A stretch of DNA of 64,000 bases from JADKAV01 sp037045455 (GCA_037045455.1 JBAOIN010000016.1:434001-498000); one strand, 5' to 3'; shown: positions 1 to 9,407, counted from the stretch's first letter. A program made the numbers and translations. The notes: generated from the sequence alone by a model not told the origin.

Positions 1-1172
1 TCGTCGCGTCCGCGCGCACCGAGGTCGTTCGCCGTCGCGAGGATCACGTCGGCGGGATCGATGTCGGTGCCCAGGGTCCGCTCCCGAGAGATCACCAGCG
101 CTGCCGTGGCGGCGGTGAATGGAGTGGCCATGGAAGTTCCGGGCATGCGGACATAGCGGCCATCGGCGTAGGTGCTGTAAATGCCCTTCGCCGAGTCGAA
201 CATGCCGCTGCCGCCAGGAGCCATCACGTCGACCTGCTTGCCGACTTCGGAGAACGACGAGCGAGTCATGCTGCGGGTAACTGCGCCCACCCCGATGACC
301 CCGGGAAACGCCGCGGGGTACTGAATGGGGTTGTAAAGGGATCCGCCGTCGTCCACGTACGCGTTCCCCACGGCCGCCACCGGCACCACACCCTTGGACA
401 GGGCGTATTGGATCGCCTTCTGCTCGACGCTGCTGGCGGATCCGGAGTAACTCATGTTGAGCACGTCGGCGTCGTGATCGACCGCCCAGATGATGCCGCG
501 GGCGGAATCGGCCGAACGTACCCAGCCGCTGGCATCGGCCACGATCACGGGCATGATCGACACGTCCGGTGCCAAGCCGGCGCCGCCCATGCCGTTGTTC
601 GCCGTCATGGCGATGATGCCTGCGACGTGCGTGCCGTGACCGTTGGTGTCTGTGCGACCGTCCGTGCCGTCGACCAGGTCGACGCCTTTGACGAACCTGC
701 CGGCGAGATCAGGGTGCCGGGATACCCCTGAATCGAGCACTGCGACGGTGACGCCGGTGCCGGTTGAAGAGTCCCACGCGGTTTCCGCCTGCAGGGCGTC
801 CAAACCCCACTGCTCAACGCGACCAGGATCGGAAGCGGTTGCTGTGGTGGCCAGCCCATCCAGCCGGCGAGGCACATCGACGTCCACCGCAACGACGTCC
901 GGTTGCTCTTGGATGTCCGCGATCGTCTGCTCCGCGGCGTCGGCCGATGGGGCCACAGCGGTCCGTACCTGCAGCTGGTCGTCGTCCTGCACGGCGTACA
1001 CCACGGTCATGGGGCCGCTGTCGCCGGACTTCGCGACCAGTGCAGACGGATCCTGGGCGACGGTGGCGGCGGGCTGAGCCCAATCAGCGGCGGGCGTGCC
1101 GGAATCGTCGGCTGCCGCGGGGGCGGCCCCCAGCGACAGCGCGACGGAAATCGCGACGATCGCCCGCCTCAT
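1..1172 (-). CDS. Secreted subtilisin-like serine protease (S8), C-terminus cut by window edge
   Basis: One unbroken minus-strand frame runs from ATG at 1172 to the window edge, so about 390 N-terminal residues are seen and the C-terminus is missing. Residues 1-22 look like a signal peptide ending in AAPAAA. Residues ~50-105 resemble an inhibitor-I9 pro-domain. The subtilase catalytic domain then shows Asp147 (VLDSGV), His179 (HGTHVAG), the oxyanion Asn270 and Ser347 (GTSMATP), so the triad is complete. It should be exported and self-processed; the substrate is unknown. No Shine-Dalgarno is present. A hexamer TACCGT sits exactly six bases before the ATG, which suggests a leaderless transcript. 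Whether a membrane anchor of the mycosin type follows cannot be seen. Confidence 0.9.
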   Translation of the reverse strand, partial: MRRAIVAISVALSLGAAPAAADDSGTPAADWAQPAATVAQDPSALVAKSGDSGPMTVVYAVQDDDQLQVRTAVAPSADAAEQTIADIQEQPDVVAVDVDVPRRLDGLATTATASDPGRVEQWGLDALQAETAWDSSTGTGVTVAVLDSGVSRHPDLAGRFVKGVDLVDGTDGRTDTNGHGTHVAGIIAMTANNGMGGAGLAPDVSIMPVIVADASGWVRSADSARGIIWAVDHDADVLNMSYSGSASSVEQKAIQYALSKGVVPVAAVGNAYVDDGGSLYNPIQYPAAFPGVIGVGAVTRSMTRSSFSEVGKQVDVMAPGGSGMFDSAKGIYSTYADGRYVRMPGTSMATPFTAATAALVISRERTLGTDIDPADVILATANDLGARGRD

Positions 1173-1201
1173 ACCCCCACGGTACGCCCGGTTCCGGGCT
1201 C

Positions 1202-1225
1202 GCCCGGCACTTCGGCGCGCCGGGC
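1202..1225 (-). terminator. Hairpin downstream of leuA
   Basis: GCCCGGC (1202-1208) pairs with GCCGGGC (1219-1225) across a 10-base loop, 33 bases after the leuA stop and just before the subtilase promoter. There is no T-run, so termination is inferred from position and stem strength. Confidence 0.4.
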
Positions 1226-1257
1226 AGGTCAAGGTTTGTGCAAGCTCGCCGGGCTGG

Positions 1258-2967
1258 TCAGGTGCGCTGTGCCCGATTGACCGCGCTTACCACGCCCTTG
1301 AGCGATGCGGTGACGATCGAGGGGTGGATGCCCACGCCCCACAGCACCTTCCCGCCAACCGCGCATTCCAGATAAGCAGCGGCCTTGGCGTCGCCGCCCG
1401 AGGCCAACGCGTGCTCGTGGTAATCCAGCACACGGACGTCGGCCAGGTCGTGCATCGCCGTGCAGAACGCGGCGATCGGCCCGTTGCCATGCCCGGTGAC
1501 CACCAGCTCGCGCCCTTGGTCGGTGATGACTGCCTTGACGACAGTGTCACCCTCGACCTCCGACACGATCTCGTGCTTGATCAGCCGGAACCGGCCCCAC
1601 GGCGCGTCCGGATTGGGCAGGTATTCGTCGGTGAAGATGTCCCACATTGCACCCCCCGTGACTTCACCGCCCTCGTCGTCGGTGTGGTGCTGGATGACCC
1701 CGGAGAACTCGATCTGCAGGCGACGCGGCAGTTCCAGCTTGTGCTCGGTGCGCATGATGTAGGCGACCCCGCCCTTGCCGGACTGCGAGTTGACGCGGAT
1801 GACGGCCTCGTAGGTGCGGCCCACGTCCTGCGGGTCGATCGGCAGATAGGGCACTTCCCAGGCCACGTCCCGCACATCCGTGCCCTGCTCGGCCGCGATG
1901 GCGTCCAGTGCCTTCAGGCCCTTGTTGATCGCGTCCTGATGCGAACCGGAGAAGGCGGTGAAGACCAAGTCGCCGCCGTACGGGTGCCGCTCGTTGACCG
2001 GCAACTGGTTGCAGTACTCGACCGTGCGCCGGATCTCGTCGATGTTGCGGAAGTCGATCTGCGGGTCGATGCCCTGGCTGAACAGGTTCATCCCCAGCGT
2101 CACCAGGCAGACGTTGCCGGTCCGCTCGCCGTTGCCGAACAGGCACCCCTCGATGCGATCGGCGCCGGCCATATAGCCCAGCTCCGCGGCAGCGACAGCG
2201 GTGCCGCGGTCGTTGTGCGGGTGCAAGCTCAGCACGATCGAATCCCGGTGAGCCAGGTTGCGGCTCATCCACTCGATCGAGTCCGCATAGACGTTGGGCG
2301 TGGCCATCTCGACAGTCGCCGGCAGGTTGATGATCACCTTGCGGTCCGGCGTCGGCTGCCACACCTCGTTCACGGCATCGCACACCTCGACAGCGAAGTC
2401 CAGTTCGGTGCCGGTGTAGGACTCCGGGGAGTACTCGAAGTACACCTCAGTTTCGGGGACGGTTTGCGCATACTTCAGGCACAGCTGTGCGCCGTGCACG
2501 GCGATGTCCTTGATGCCATTGCGATCCAGGCCGAACACGACGCGGCGCTGCAGCGTCGACGTCGAGTTGTACAGGTGCACGATCGCCTGCTTGGCGCCGC
2601 GGATCGACTCATAGGTGCGCTCGATCAAGTGGTCCCGGGCTTGGGTCAGGACCTGGATCACGACGTCGTCGGGGATGCGGTCTTCTTCGATCAGCATCCG
2701 CACGAAGTCGAAATCGGTCTGCGACGCGCTGAGGGAAACCGACCTCGATCTCCTTGTAGCCCATGCGCACCAGCAGTTCGAACATGCGCAACTTGCGCGC
2801 CGGACTCATCGGGTCGATCAAGGCCTGGTTGCCGTCGCGCAGATCGACCGCGCACCAGCGGGGTGCTTGCGTGATGACGGTGTCCGGCCAGGTGCGGTCG
2901 GTCAGGCCAATGGGGTTGAAAGGGGTATAGCGATGGAAGGCCATCGGGGAGGGCTGTTGTTCGTTCA
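1258..2967 (-). CDS. leuA: 2-isopropylmalate synthase (one frameshift)
   Basis: Condenses acetyl-CoA with 2-oxoisovalerate, the committed step of leucine synthesis. About 570 codons from ATG 2967 match the long actinobacterial form. The TIM-barrel N-terminus shows DLRDGNQALIDPM and the metal-binding SLHPHNDRGTAV. The C-terminal ~130 residues are the regulatory LeuA dimer domain that binds leucine. The frame breaks near 2730-2736: the text GYKEIEVGFP continues as SASQTDFDFVR only after removing one base, probably a sequence error. It is transcribed alone behind a leader peptide with Leu codons (3039-3080), so it looks controlled both by feedback and by attenuation. The other leucine genes lie apart, at 7.2 kb (leuB) and 19.3 kb (leuCD). 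Confidence 0.93.
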
Positions 2968-3092
2968 TGTCTGGGCTCCTGGTTGCGGGGGGACTGGGCA
3001 ACCGGCGCGTCAAGGCTCCGCGACGAGGAGGCCGGTGATCAGGCCCCGCCGCGGCAGCTAAGGAGCAGCCCGTGCAGCACGAGGTCAGGCTA
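2968..3092 (-). promoter_or_regulatory. Leucine attenuator-type leader of leuA
   Basis: Minus-strand leader between a putative -10 box TAGCCT (3087-3092) and the leuA ATG. It encodes a 13-residue Leu-rich peptide (3039-3080). After the peptide, two hairpins exclude each other: ACCGGC/GCCGGT pairs 3031-3036 with 3001-3006, while GGTTGC/GCAACC pairs 2998-3003 with 2981-2986. They share bases 3001-3003. The second hairpin abuts the leuA ribosome binding site AGGAG. There is no T-run, so control may act on translation rather than termination. Ribosome stalling at the Leu codons could decide which stem forms; this is inferred from sequence only. Confidence 0.7.
3039..3080 (-). CDS. leuA leader peptide
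   Basis: GTG start at 3080, reading MLHGLLLSCRGGA and TGA. Four of 13 residues are Leu, three in a row (CTG CTC CTT), including the codon CTT, which is expected to be rare at this GC content. The start lies exactly six bases after the hexamer TAGCCT with no Shine-Dalgarno, as expected for a leaderless leader peptide. It resembles leucine attenuator peptides known from other bacteria in composition, not in a specific alignment. Confidence 0.7.
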   Translation of the reverse strand: MLHGLLLSCRGGA

Positions 3093-3148
3093 ACACGGCT
3101 GTATGCCCGATCCGAGACGACCGGTCCGGTGATGCCGGCGGTCTGAGA

Positions 3149-3244
3149 TTCACAACTGCGCAGAAATGGGCAGCTTGACGCCCGACACGCCGGCACTCCG
3201 GTGGTGGGAGCGGCGAGTCGCCGCTGCGCGTGCGGAGTTGTGAA
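3149..3244. repeat. Imperfect inverted repeat between the SDR gene and leuA leader
   Basis: TTCACAACT (3149-3157) is inverted at 3236-3244 (AGTTGTGAA), with GCGCAG and CTGCGCG extending the arms. It starts 10 bases after the SDR stop and lies upstream of the leuA promoter on the same strand, so it may end the amine operon transcript. Confidence 0.5.
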
Positions 3245-3254
3245 GCGAGGAGGA

Positions 3255-4030
3255 CTACAGAGGCGTGACGTAGGCCCCCGAGATGCCGCCGTCGACCAGG
3301 AAATTGGACGCAGTGATGAACGACGCGTCATCGGAGGCCAGGAACGCCACGGCCGCCGCGATTTCGGACGCTTCGGCGAACCGGCCCAGCGGGATGTGCA
3401 CCAGCCGGCGGGCGGCGCGCTCCGGGTCTTTGGCGAACAGCTCGACCAGCAGCGGCGTATTCACAGGTCCAGGCGACAGCGCGTTGACCCGGATCCCTTC
3501 TCGGGCGAACTGCACGCCGAGTTCCCGCGACATCGCTAGCACGCCGCCCTTGGAGGCTGTGTACGAGATCTGCGACGTGGCCGCACCCATGGTCGCGACG
3601 AAGGAGGCGGTGTTGATGATCGAGCCCTTGCCCTGTCGCTGCATGTAGGGGATCGCCTCCTTGCAGCACAAGTAGACGCTGGTGAGATTGACCTCCTGCA
3701 CGCGCCGCCACGCCTCGAGCCCGGTGTCGAGAATCGAGTCGTCGTCGGGCGGCGAGATGCCGGCGTTGTTGAAGGCGATGTCCACGCTTCCGTAGGTGTC
3801 GTGGGCGGTGCGGAAAACTCGTGCCACGTCGTCTGCTGGAGCGGTGACGTCGCCGACCACTGCCAGCCCGTTCGACCTCGCCGGCTACAGCCGTCCGCGG
3901 CCGCGGCGTCGGTGTCGAAGCAGACGACACGGGCGCCTTCGTCGGCGAACCGCTGTGCGGTCGCGCGGCCGATCCCACTGCCAGCGCCGGTGATGACGGC
4001 CACCCTGTCGGCCAGTCGCTGCATGCTCAC
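3255..4030 (-). CDS. Short-chain dehydrogenase/reductase (frameshifted)
   Basis: NAD(P)-dependent oxidoreductase of the classical SDR family, about 255 residues. The N-terminus (from ATG 4030, or the in-frame ATG at 4024) has the Rossmann motif TGAGSGIG. The rest shows NNAG, the catalytic Ser region and YTASKGG (YxxxK), then the usual NALSPGPVNT and the C-terminal VDGGISGAYV. The two halves are in different frames; at least one, probably two, single-base indels lie between 3865 and 3895. It overlaps the aldehyde dehydrogenase stop by 4 bases, so it is the last gene of the operon with that gene and a glutamine synthetase. This order matches the mycobacterial glnA4-aldC-SDR locus. Substrate unknown. 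Confidence 0.85.
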
Positions 4031-5379
4031 TCCTCGGTGTCGATGAAGACGTTCTTGGTCTCGGTGAAGGCGTCGAGGGCATCCGGCCCGAGTTCGCGAC
4101 CCAACCCTGAGCGCTTGAAACCGCCGAACGGCGTCCAGTAACGCACCGAGGAGTGCGAGTTCACTGACAGGTTGCCGGACTCGTAACCCCGGGCGACGCG
4201 GAAGGCCCGGCCCAGGTCGCGCGTCCAGATGGAGCCGGACAGACCGTACTCCGTGGCGTTGGCCAGCGCTATAGCGTCGGCTTCGTCCTCGAACGGCGTG
4301 ACCGCTACGACGGGACCGAAGATCTCCTCAGTGAAGGCCGGGGTACCGGGTTCAACCGGCGCCAGCACAGTTGGTGGGAACCAGAAGCCCGGTCCCTCTG
4401 GGGCGTGGCCGCGAAACGCCACAACGTCCGAAACGTAGCCGGCAACGGTGTCGCGGTGGGCGGCGGAGATGAGAGGGCCCATCTCCGCGGTTTCTAGGCT
4501 CGGGTCCTCAACCCGCACGCCCTGCACGGCGGGCTCCAGCAACTCCATGAACCGGTCGAACACGCTGGCCTGAACCAGGATCCGGGAGCGCGCGCAACAG
4601 TCCTGCCCGGCGTTGTCGAAGACGCCGTAGGGAGCGGTCGCCGCAGCCTTCGCCAGATCGGCGTCGGCGAACACGATGTTGGCGCTCTTGCCGCCCAATT
4701 CCAGCGTGACCCGCTTGACCTGCGTGGCGCATTTCGCCATTAGTGCCGTGCCAACCTCGGTCGAGCCGGTGAACACGATCTTGCGCACATCCGGATGCTG
4801 GACCAGTCGCTCACCGACAACGGAACCCTGGCCGGTGATGACTGTGAACACATGCTCGGGGATGCCGGCTTCCAGGGCGAGTTCGCCCAACCGCAAAGCA
4901 GTCAGCGGTGTGAGTTCGGCGGGCTTCAGGACGACCGTGTTACCTGCGGCAAGGGCCGGCGCGAAGCCCCAGCCGGCGATCGGCATGGGGAAGTTCCAGG
5001 GCACGATCACGCCCACGACACCCAGCGGTTCTTTGAACGTGACGTTCACACCGCCGGTCACCGGGATCTGCAGACCGTGCAGTCTTTCCGGCGCGCCGGC
5101 GTAGAAGTGCAGGACGTCACGGACGTTGCCAGCCTCCCAGCGGGCGTTGGAGATCGTGTGCCCGGAGTTGCGCACCTCGAGTTGCGCCAGTTCCTCGATG
5201 TGGGCATCCACCAGATCGCCGAAGCGGCGCAGGAGCCGGGCGCGATCCCCGGGGGAGACAGCCCGCCAGGCCGGGAAAGCGGCGCGCGCACGGGCGACGG
5301 CTTCGTCCACCTCGGCGGCTGTGGCGCGCGGAACTTCCGCGACGACCTCTTCGGTGGCGGGATTGATGAGTGTGTGCAT
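4027..5379 (-). CDS. Aldehyde dehydrogenase, AldC-like
   Basis: A 450-residue NAD-dependent aldehyde dehydrogenase in one intact frame. It shows the NAD site VPWNFP, the general-base Glu in VTLELGGKSAN, the nucleophile Cys in NAGQDCCARSR, and the C-terminal NSHSSVRYWTPFGGFKRSG. It sits immediately after a glutamine synthetase homologue and before an SDR, 3 bases overlapping the SDR start. In comparable operons the dehydrogenase oxidises gamma-glutamylated aminoaldehydes from polyamines or ethanolamine. That role is inferred from context; the sequence alone supports only an aldehyde substrate. Confidence 0.9.
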   Translation of the reverse strand: MHTLINPATEEVVAEVPRATAAEVDEAVARARAAFPAWRAVSPGDRARLLRRFGDLVDAHIEELAQLEVRNSGHTISNARWEAGNVRDVLHFYAGAPERLHGLQIPVTGGVNVTFKEPLGVVGVIVPWNFPMPIAGWGFAPALAAGNTVVLKPAELTPLTALRLGELALEAGIPEHVFTVITGQGSVVGERLVQHPDVRKIVFTGSTEVGTALMAKCATQVKRVTLELGGKSANIVFADADLAKAAATAPYGVFDNAGQDCCARSRILVQASVFDRFMELLEPAVQGVRVEDPSLETAEMGPLISAAHRDTVAGYVSDVVAFRGHAPEGPGFWFPPTVLAPVEPGTPAFTEEIFGPVVAVTPFEDEADAIALANATEYGLSGSIWTRDLGRAFRVARGYESGNLSVNSHSSVRYWTPFGGFKRSGLGRELGPDALDAFTETKNVFIDTEE

Positions 5380-6724
5380 TTACAACCTCTCGAAGCCCCG
5401 GTAGCGCTCCCAGTCGGTCACGCTCTCGCCGAACGCCTGCAGTTCGATCCGGGCCATGTTGGAGTAGTGGTGACGGACCTCCTCGCCGAACGTCGCAGCG
5501 ATCCATTCGGAGTTCTCCCATAAAGCCAGTGCCGCAGTGAGATTGTCGGGCAGCCGGTCGGTCTGCACCTGGTACGCATTGCCTTCGAGACTGGGTTCCA
5601 GCGGCAGGTCGCGCTCGATGCCGTCCAGGCCGGCGGCGATCATCCCGGCCACCGCGAGGTAGGGGTTCACGTCGCCGCCCGGTGCCCGGTTCTCCAAGCG
5701 CAGCGACTCGCCATGCCCGACCAGCCGCAACGCACAGGTGCGGTTGTCGCGACCCCACTTGATGGCCGTCGGCGCGAACGACCCAGGCACGAACCGCTTG
5801 TAGGAATTGATGTTGGGCGCGAAGAGCAGCGACAACTCCCGCATGTGAGCGATCTGCCCGGCGATGAAGGCCCGGCCCATTGGCAGAAAGACCGTCGGGG
5901 TCGGCGTCATCGGCCAGCACCGGCCTGCCATCAGAACGAAGCGACAGATGGATGTGGCAGGAATTCCCTTCCCGCTGGTCGTACTTGGCCATGAACGTGA
6001 TGGCCATGCCCTCCTGCGCCGCGATCTCCTTGGCGCCGGTCTTGTAGACGACGTGGTCGTCACAGGCGGTCAGCGCGTCGGCGTAGCGGAACACGATCTC
6101 GTGCTGGCCGTAGTTGCACTCGCCCTTCACGCTCTCCACGTACATGCCTGCCCCGGCCATGGCCAGCCGGATCCGGCGCAGCAACGGTTCGATCCGCGAG
6201 GTGCCCAGGATCGAGTAGTCGACGTTGTACTGGTTGGCCGGGGTCAGGTCGCGGTAGCCCTGCCGCCAGGCTTGCTCGTAGGAGTCGGTGAAGGTGATGA
6301 ACTCAAGTTCCGTCCCGGCGAAGGCCTCGAGTCCGGCCTCGCGCAGCCGGTTGAGTTGGGCGATCAGGATCTGCCGGGGACTGGCCGGGACCTCGCTGCC
6401 GTCCTCCCACAGCACATCGGCTTGCACCATCGCGGTGCCTGGATGCCACGGGATGTGCCGCAAGGAGGAGAAGTCCGGCTGCATTACGAAGTCGCCGTAA
6501 CCGCTGTGCCAGGACGCCATCCGGTAGCCGTCGACGGTGTTCATGTCCACGTCGACGGCGAGCAGGTAGCTGCAGCCTTCGGTCCCGTGGTGAGCCACTT
6601 GGTCCAGGAAGTAGGGGCCGTGCAGCCGCTTGCCCTGCAGTCGCCCTTGCATGTCAGTCATCGCGACGATGACCGTTTCGATGCTGCCGGCGTCGATCTG
6701 CTGCCGCAGCGCTGCGAGGTCCAT
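5380..6724 (-). CDS. Glutamine synthetase family protein, probable gamma-glutamyl-amine ligase (frameshifted)
   Basis: About 448 residues from ATG 6724 (MDLAALRQQIDAGSIETV). The GS fold is visible: the catalytic strands around FAGTELEFITF, GECNYGQHEI, MAKYDQREGNSCHIHLSL, and the C-terminal NRTCALRLVGHGESLRLENRAPGGDVNPYLA. One extra base near 5880 splits the gene: GCCAATGGGC should read GCCATGGGC. It lacks the long N-terminal beta-grasp features and adenylylation-site context of housekeeping GlnA. It leads an operon with aldehyde dehydrogenase and SDR genes like the glnA4 loci of actinobacteria, whose known members ligate glutamate to polyamines or ethanolamine. The class-I amidotransferase found in such operons is absent here. 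Confidence 0.85.
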
Positions 6725-6963
6725 CAGCCGGCGACGATGTCGCCCTCGGCGCGCTCGACGCCGATGCCCTGGGCTTGCAGGTACTTCTTGGCCTTGCGGA
6801 TGTCGTCGGGGTCGCCGTCGAGTTCGATGACCATCCAGCCCAGGTGGTTCTCGATCGCTGCCCGGCGGATGTTGGGGATCACGTCGAAGTCGGTGACGAT
6901 CCGGTAGATGACCGGCTCGGTGGCCCGGGTCTCCGGGAAGGTCAGCAGCAGGTGTTCGGCCAT
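6724..6963 (-). CDS. NIL-domain small protein
   Basis: A 79-residue protein (MAEHLLLTFPETRATEPVIY...) that reads as a stand-alone NIL domain, the ferredoxin-like ligand-binding fold found at the end of methionine ABC transporter ATPases. No transporter gene is nearby. Its stop overlaps the glutamine synthetase ATG (TGATG), so translation is coupled and it is the first gene of the amine operon. It may sense a small ligand for that operon; this is inference. Confidence 0.7.
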   Translation of the reverse strand: MAEHLLLTFPETRATEPVIYRIVTDFDVIPNIRRAAIENHLGWMVIELDGDPDDIRKAKKYLQAQGIGVERAEGDIVAG

Positions 6964-6990
6964 GATCCGAAGCCTACGCGGGTGCGCCCG

Positions 6991-7133
6991 CGTTCAGAAC
7001 TTGGCCAACGCCCAGCGGATCGGCCAGGTTCTGACGGCGCACCCCGGACTAAACCGGGACGAACCGGACACCAATGCGTCAGAACGTGGCCCATGGGCGA
7101 AAGGCGCATCACCTGTCGGCCAAGTTTTGAACG
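6991..7133. repeat. Four-copy alternating inverted repeat (family E) in a divergent promoter gap
   Basis: The unit CGTTCAGAACTTGGCC (6991-7006) is inverted at 7022-7036, direct again at 7076-7091 (GCGTCAGAACGTGGCC), and inverted at 7117-7133. Two hairpins side by side, or one long stem, could form. It lies between the divergent NIL gene and leuB. The outer arms resemble those of the element at 50416-50517. Confidence 0.75.
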
Positions 7134-7167
7134 CTCACCCCCGGACAAGGCGACCGAACAACTGTCC

Positions 7168-7173
7168 TAGCCT
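7168..7173 (+). promoter_or_regulatory. -10 box of leaderless leuB
   Basis: TAGCCT followed by seven bases and the leuB ATG; no Shine-Dalgarno precedes the start. The nine bases TAGCCTGAC are identical to those at the leuA leader promoter. Confidence 0.6.
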
Positions 7174-7180
7174 GACTCCC

Positions 7181-8209
7181 ATGGCTTATCGGATCGCGAC
7201 CATCCCCGGCGACGGCATCGGCAGTGAAGTGGTGGAGCAGGCGCTGCGGGTGCTGCAGGCGACCGGTGTATCGGCTGAGACGACCGAGTTCGACCTCGGA
7301 GCCGCGCGCTACAACCGCACCGGCGAAGTGCTTCCCGACGAGGAACTGGCGCGGATCCGGCAGTACGACGCGATCCTGCTGGGAGCCGTGGGCGACCCGA
7401 GCGTGCCGCCCGGGATCCTTGAGCGCGGGCTGCTGCTGAAACTGCGGTTCAGCCTGGATCACCACGTGAACCTGCGGCCGGTGAAGTTGTACCCCGGCGT
7501 CGCGACGCCGCTGGCGGGCAAGGGCCCGGAGCAGATCGACATGGTCGTCTGCCGGGAGGGCACCGAGGGTCCGTACGTCGGGGCGGGCGGCGCCATGCGA
7601 GTTGGGACCCCCGACGAGATCGCCGTCGAGGAGAGCCTCAACACCCGTTTCGGCGTGGAACGGATCGTCCGCGACGCGTTCGACCGGGCCACCCGCCGGC
7701 GCGGCAAGGTCACGCTGGTCCACAAGACCAACGTGCTCACCAACGCCGGCTCCCTGTGGCAGCGAACGTTCGACGAGGTGGCCGGGGAATACCCGGACAT
7801 CGAAACCGACTACTGCCACATCGACGCCGCGAGCATGTTCTTCCTCACCCAGCCCGAGCGGTTCGACGTGGTGGTGACCGACAACCTGTTCGGCGACATC
7901 CTCACCGACATCGGTGCGGCGATCGCGGGGGGTATAGGCCTGAGCGCGAGCGGAAACCTCGATATGACAGGTGAGAATCCGAGTATGTTCGAGCCCGTAC
8001 ACGGTTCGGCACCGGACATCGCCGGGCAGGGCAAGGCCGACCCCACGGCCACCGTCCTGAGCCTGGCGATGATGCTGGACCACCTTGGTGAGCAGGAGGC
8101 GGCGATGGCGGTGGAGAAGGCGGTGACCGAAGACTTGGCGACGCGTGAAGACGCCGTACGCAGCACCGCGCAGATCGGCGACGATCTCGTGGGCAGGCTC
8201 GGCGCATGA
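7181..8209 (+). CDS. leuB: 3-isopropylmalate dehydrogenase
   Basis: Oxidative decarboxylation of 3-isopropylmalate, third step of leucine synthesis. 342 residues from ATG 7181 (MAYRIATIPGDGIGSEVVEQ). Visible are the substrate loop LRFSLDHHVNLRPVKLYPG, VVCREGTEGPY, the NAD/substrate segment KTNVLTNAGSLW, the metal-binding VTDNLFGDILTD, and FEPVHGSAPDIAGQGKADP. An upstream in-frame extension exists but starts inside the repeat region; the leaderless -10 spacing supports 7181. It overlaps ilvE by 4 bases (ATGA). Confidence 0.95.
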   Translation: MAYRIATIPGDGIGSEVVEQALRVLQATGVSAETTEFDLGAARYNRTGEVLPDEELARIRQYDAILLGAVGDPSVPPGILERGLLLKLRFSLDHHVNLRPVKLYPGVATPLAGKGPEQIDMVVCREGTEGPYVGAGGAMRVGTPDEIAVEESLNTRFGVERIVRDAFDRATRRRGKVTLVHKTNVLTNAGSLWQRTFDEVAGEYPDIETDYCHIDAASMFFLTQPERFDVVVTDNLFGDILTDIGAAIAGGIGLSASGNLDMTGENPSMFEPVHGSAPDIAGQGKADPTATVLSLAMMLDHLGEQEAAMAVEKAVTEDLATREDAVRSTAQIGDDLVGRLGA

Positions 8210-9297
8210 TGGACTTCACCGTCGAGCAGTCGGCGTCCCCCCGGGCGTCCAACGAGCGCGACCGAATCCTGACCGACCCCGGCTTCGGCAGATACTTCAC
8301 CGACCACATGGTCAGCATCGAGTTCGACCGCGACCGGGGTTGGCACGACGCCCGCGTCGAACCTTATGGGCCGTTGACGCTGGATCCGTCCACGAACTTC
8401 ATCCACTACGGTCAGGCGATCTTCGAGGGGATGAAGGCCTACCGGCACGCCGACGGCCACATCCGCACATTCCGCCCGCTGAAGAACGCCGAGCGGTTCC
8501 AGAACTCTGCACGCCGGTTGGCGATGCCGGAACTGCCGGTCGAGGACTTCGTGCAGTCGCTGGTGCAGCTCATCGCGGTGGACGGCGACTGGGTCCCCGC
8601 CGATCCCGAGAAGTCGCTGTACCTGCGGCCGTTCATGTTCTCCACCGAGGTGGGTCTCGGTGTGAAGCCGGCCGACTCCTACCGCTACCTGCTGATCGCC
8701 TCCCCGGCCGGCGCGTACTTCCGCGGCGGCGTCGCTCCGGTCTCGGTCTGGCTGACACCGGACTACGTGCGGGCGGCCGTCGGTGGCACCGGTGAGGCCA
8801 AGTGCGCCGGCAACTACGCCGCGTCGCTGATCGCCCAGGCTGAGGCGAGCATGCACGGCTGCGACCAGGTGGTGTGGCTCGACGCCAAGGAGCACGTGTG
8901 GGTCGAGGAGATGGGCGGGATGAACCTGTTCTTCGTCTTCGGCCATGGCGACTCCGCCCAGCTGGTCACTCCGCCGTTGACCGGGTCGCTGCTGCCCGGG
9001 GTTACCCGCGACTCGATCATGATCCTGGCTCAAGATCTGGGCATCGAGGTCGCCGAAGAGCTGGTCAGTGTTGAGCAGTGGCAGGCAGGGTGCGCCTCCG
9101 GTGATATCACCGAGGTCTTCGCCTGCGGAACTGCAGCCGTGGTCACGCCGGTCGGCGAAGTGAAGGGCCGGGTCGGTACCTGGACTGTTGGTGACGGGGG
9201 TCCGGGCGCTGTGACCATGCGAGTGCGCAACGCCCTGCTCGGGATCCAAAGCGGCCGGGATGCCGACAGCCACGCCTGGATGTTCGAACTGGACTGA
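8206..9297 (+). CDS. ilvE: Branched-chain amino acid aminotransferase
   Basis: PLP enzyme that makes Leu, Ile and Val from their 2-oxo acids. 363 residues, class IV fold, with the substrate region NFIHYGQAIFEGMKAYR, KCAGNYAASLIAQ (Schiff-base Lys), VEEMGGMNLFFV and CGTAAVVTPVGEV. Translationally coupled to leuB by an ATGA overlap, so the last step of the pathway is co-expressed with step three. Confidence 0.95.
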   Translation: MMDFTVEQSASPRASNERDRILTDPGFGRYFTDHMVSIEFDRDRGWHDARVEPYGPLTLDPSTNFIHYGQAIFEGMKAYRHADGHIRTFRPLKNAERFQNSARRLAMPELPVEDFVQSLVQLIAVDGDWVPADPEKSLYLRPFMFSTEVGLGVKPADSYRYLLIASPAGAYFRGGVAPVSVWLTPDYVRAAVGGTGEAKCAGNYAASLIAQAEASMHGCDQVVWLDAKEHVWVEEMGGMNLFFVFGHGDSAQLVTPPLTGSLLPGVTRDSIMILAQDLGIEVAEELVSVEQWQAGCASGDITEVFACGTAAVVTPVGEVKGRVGTWTVGDGGPGAVTMRVRNALLGIQSGRDADSHAWMFELD

Positions 9298-9407
9298 CCG
9301 ACGTGATGGGTCGTTGATCCGGCCTGCCTGTGCGTCTTGCGCAGGGACCCCGGAGGCAACGGCCACGGTCCGGGCATCGAACCCGAGCTTCCGTGCAGCC
9401 GCAGGTC

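Noticed and set aside
1096..2874. A long plus-strand frame opposite leuA
   Set aside because: It mirrors leuA codon positions and has no family features; leuA on the minus strand explains the sequence.
3255..4030. SDR and other split genes as pseudogenes
   Set aside because: The same kind of single-base break hits essential genes across the window and homology is complete on both sides, so sequence error is simpler.
7810..9366. A minus-strand frame of about 518 codons opposite leuB and ilvE
   Set aside because: Shadow frame; the plus-strand genes have full motif sets and coupled starts. The same reasoning removes the long frame opposite rpsB and tsf (59127-60512).
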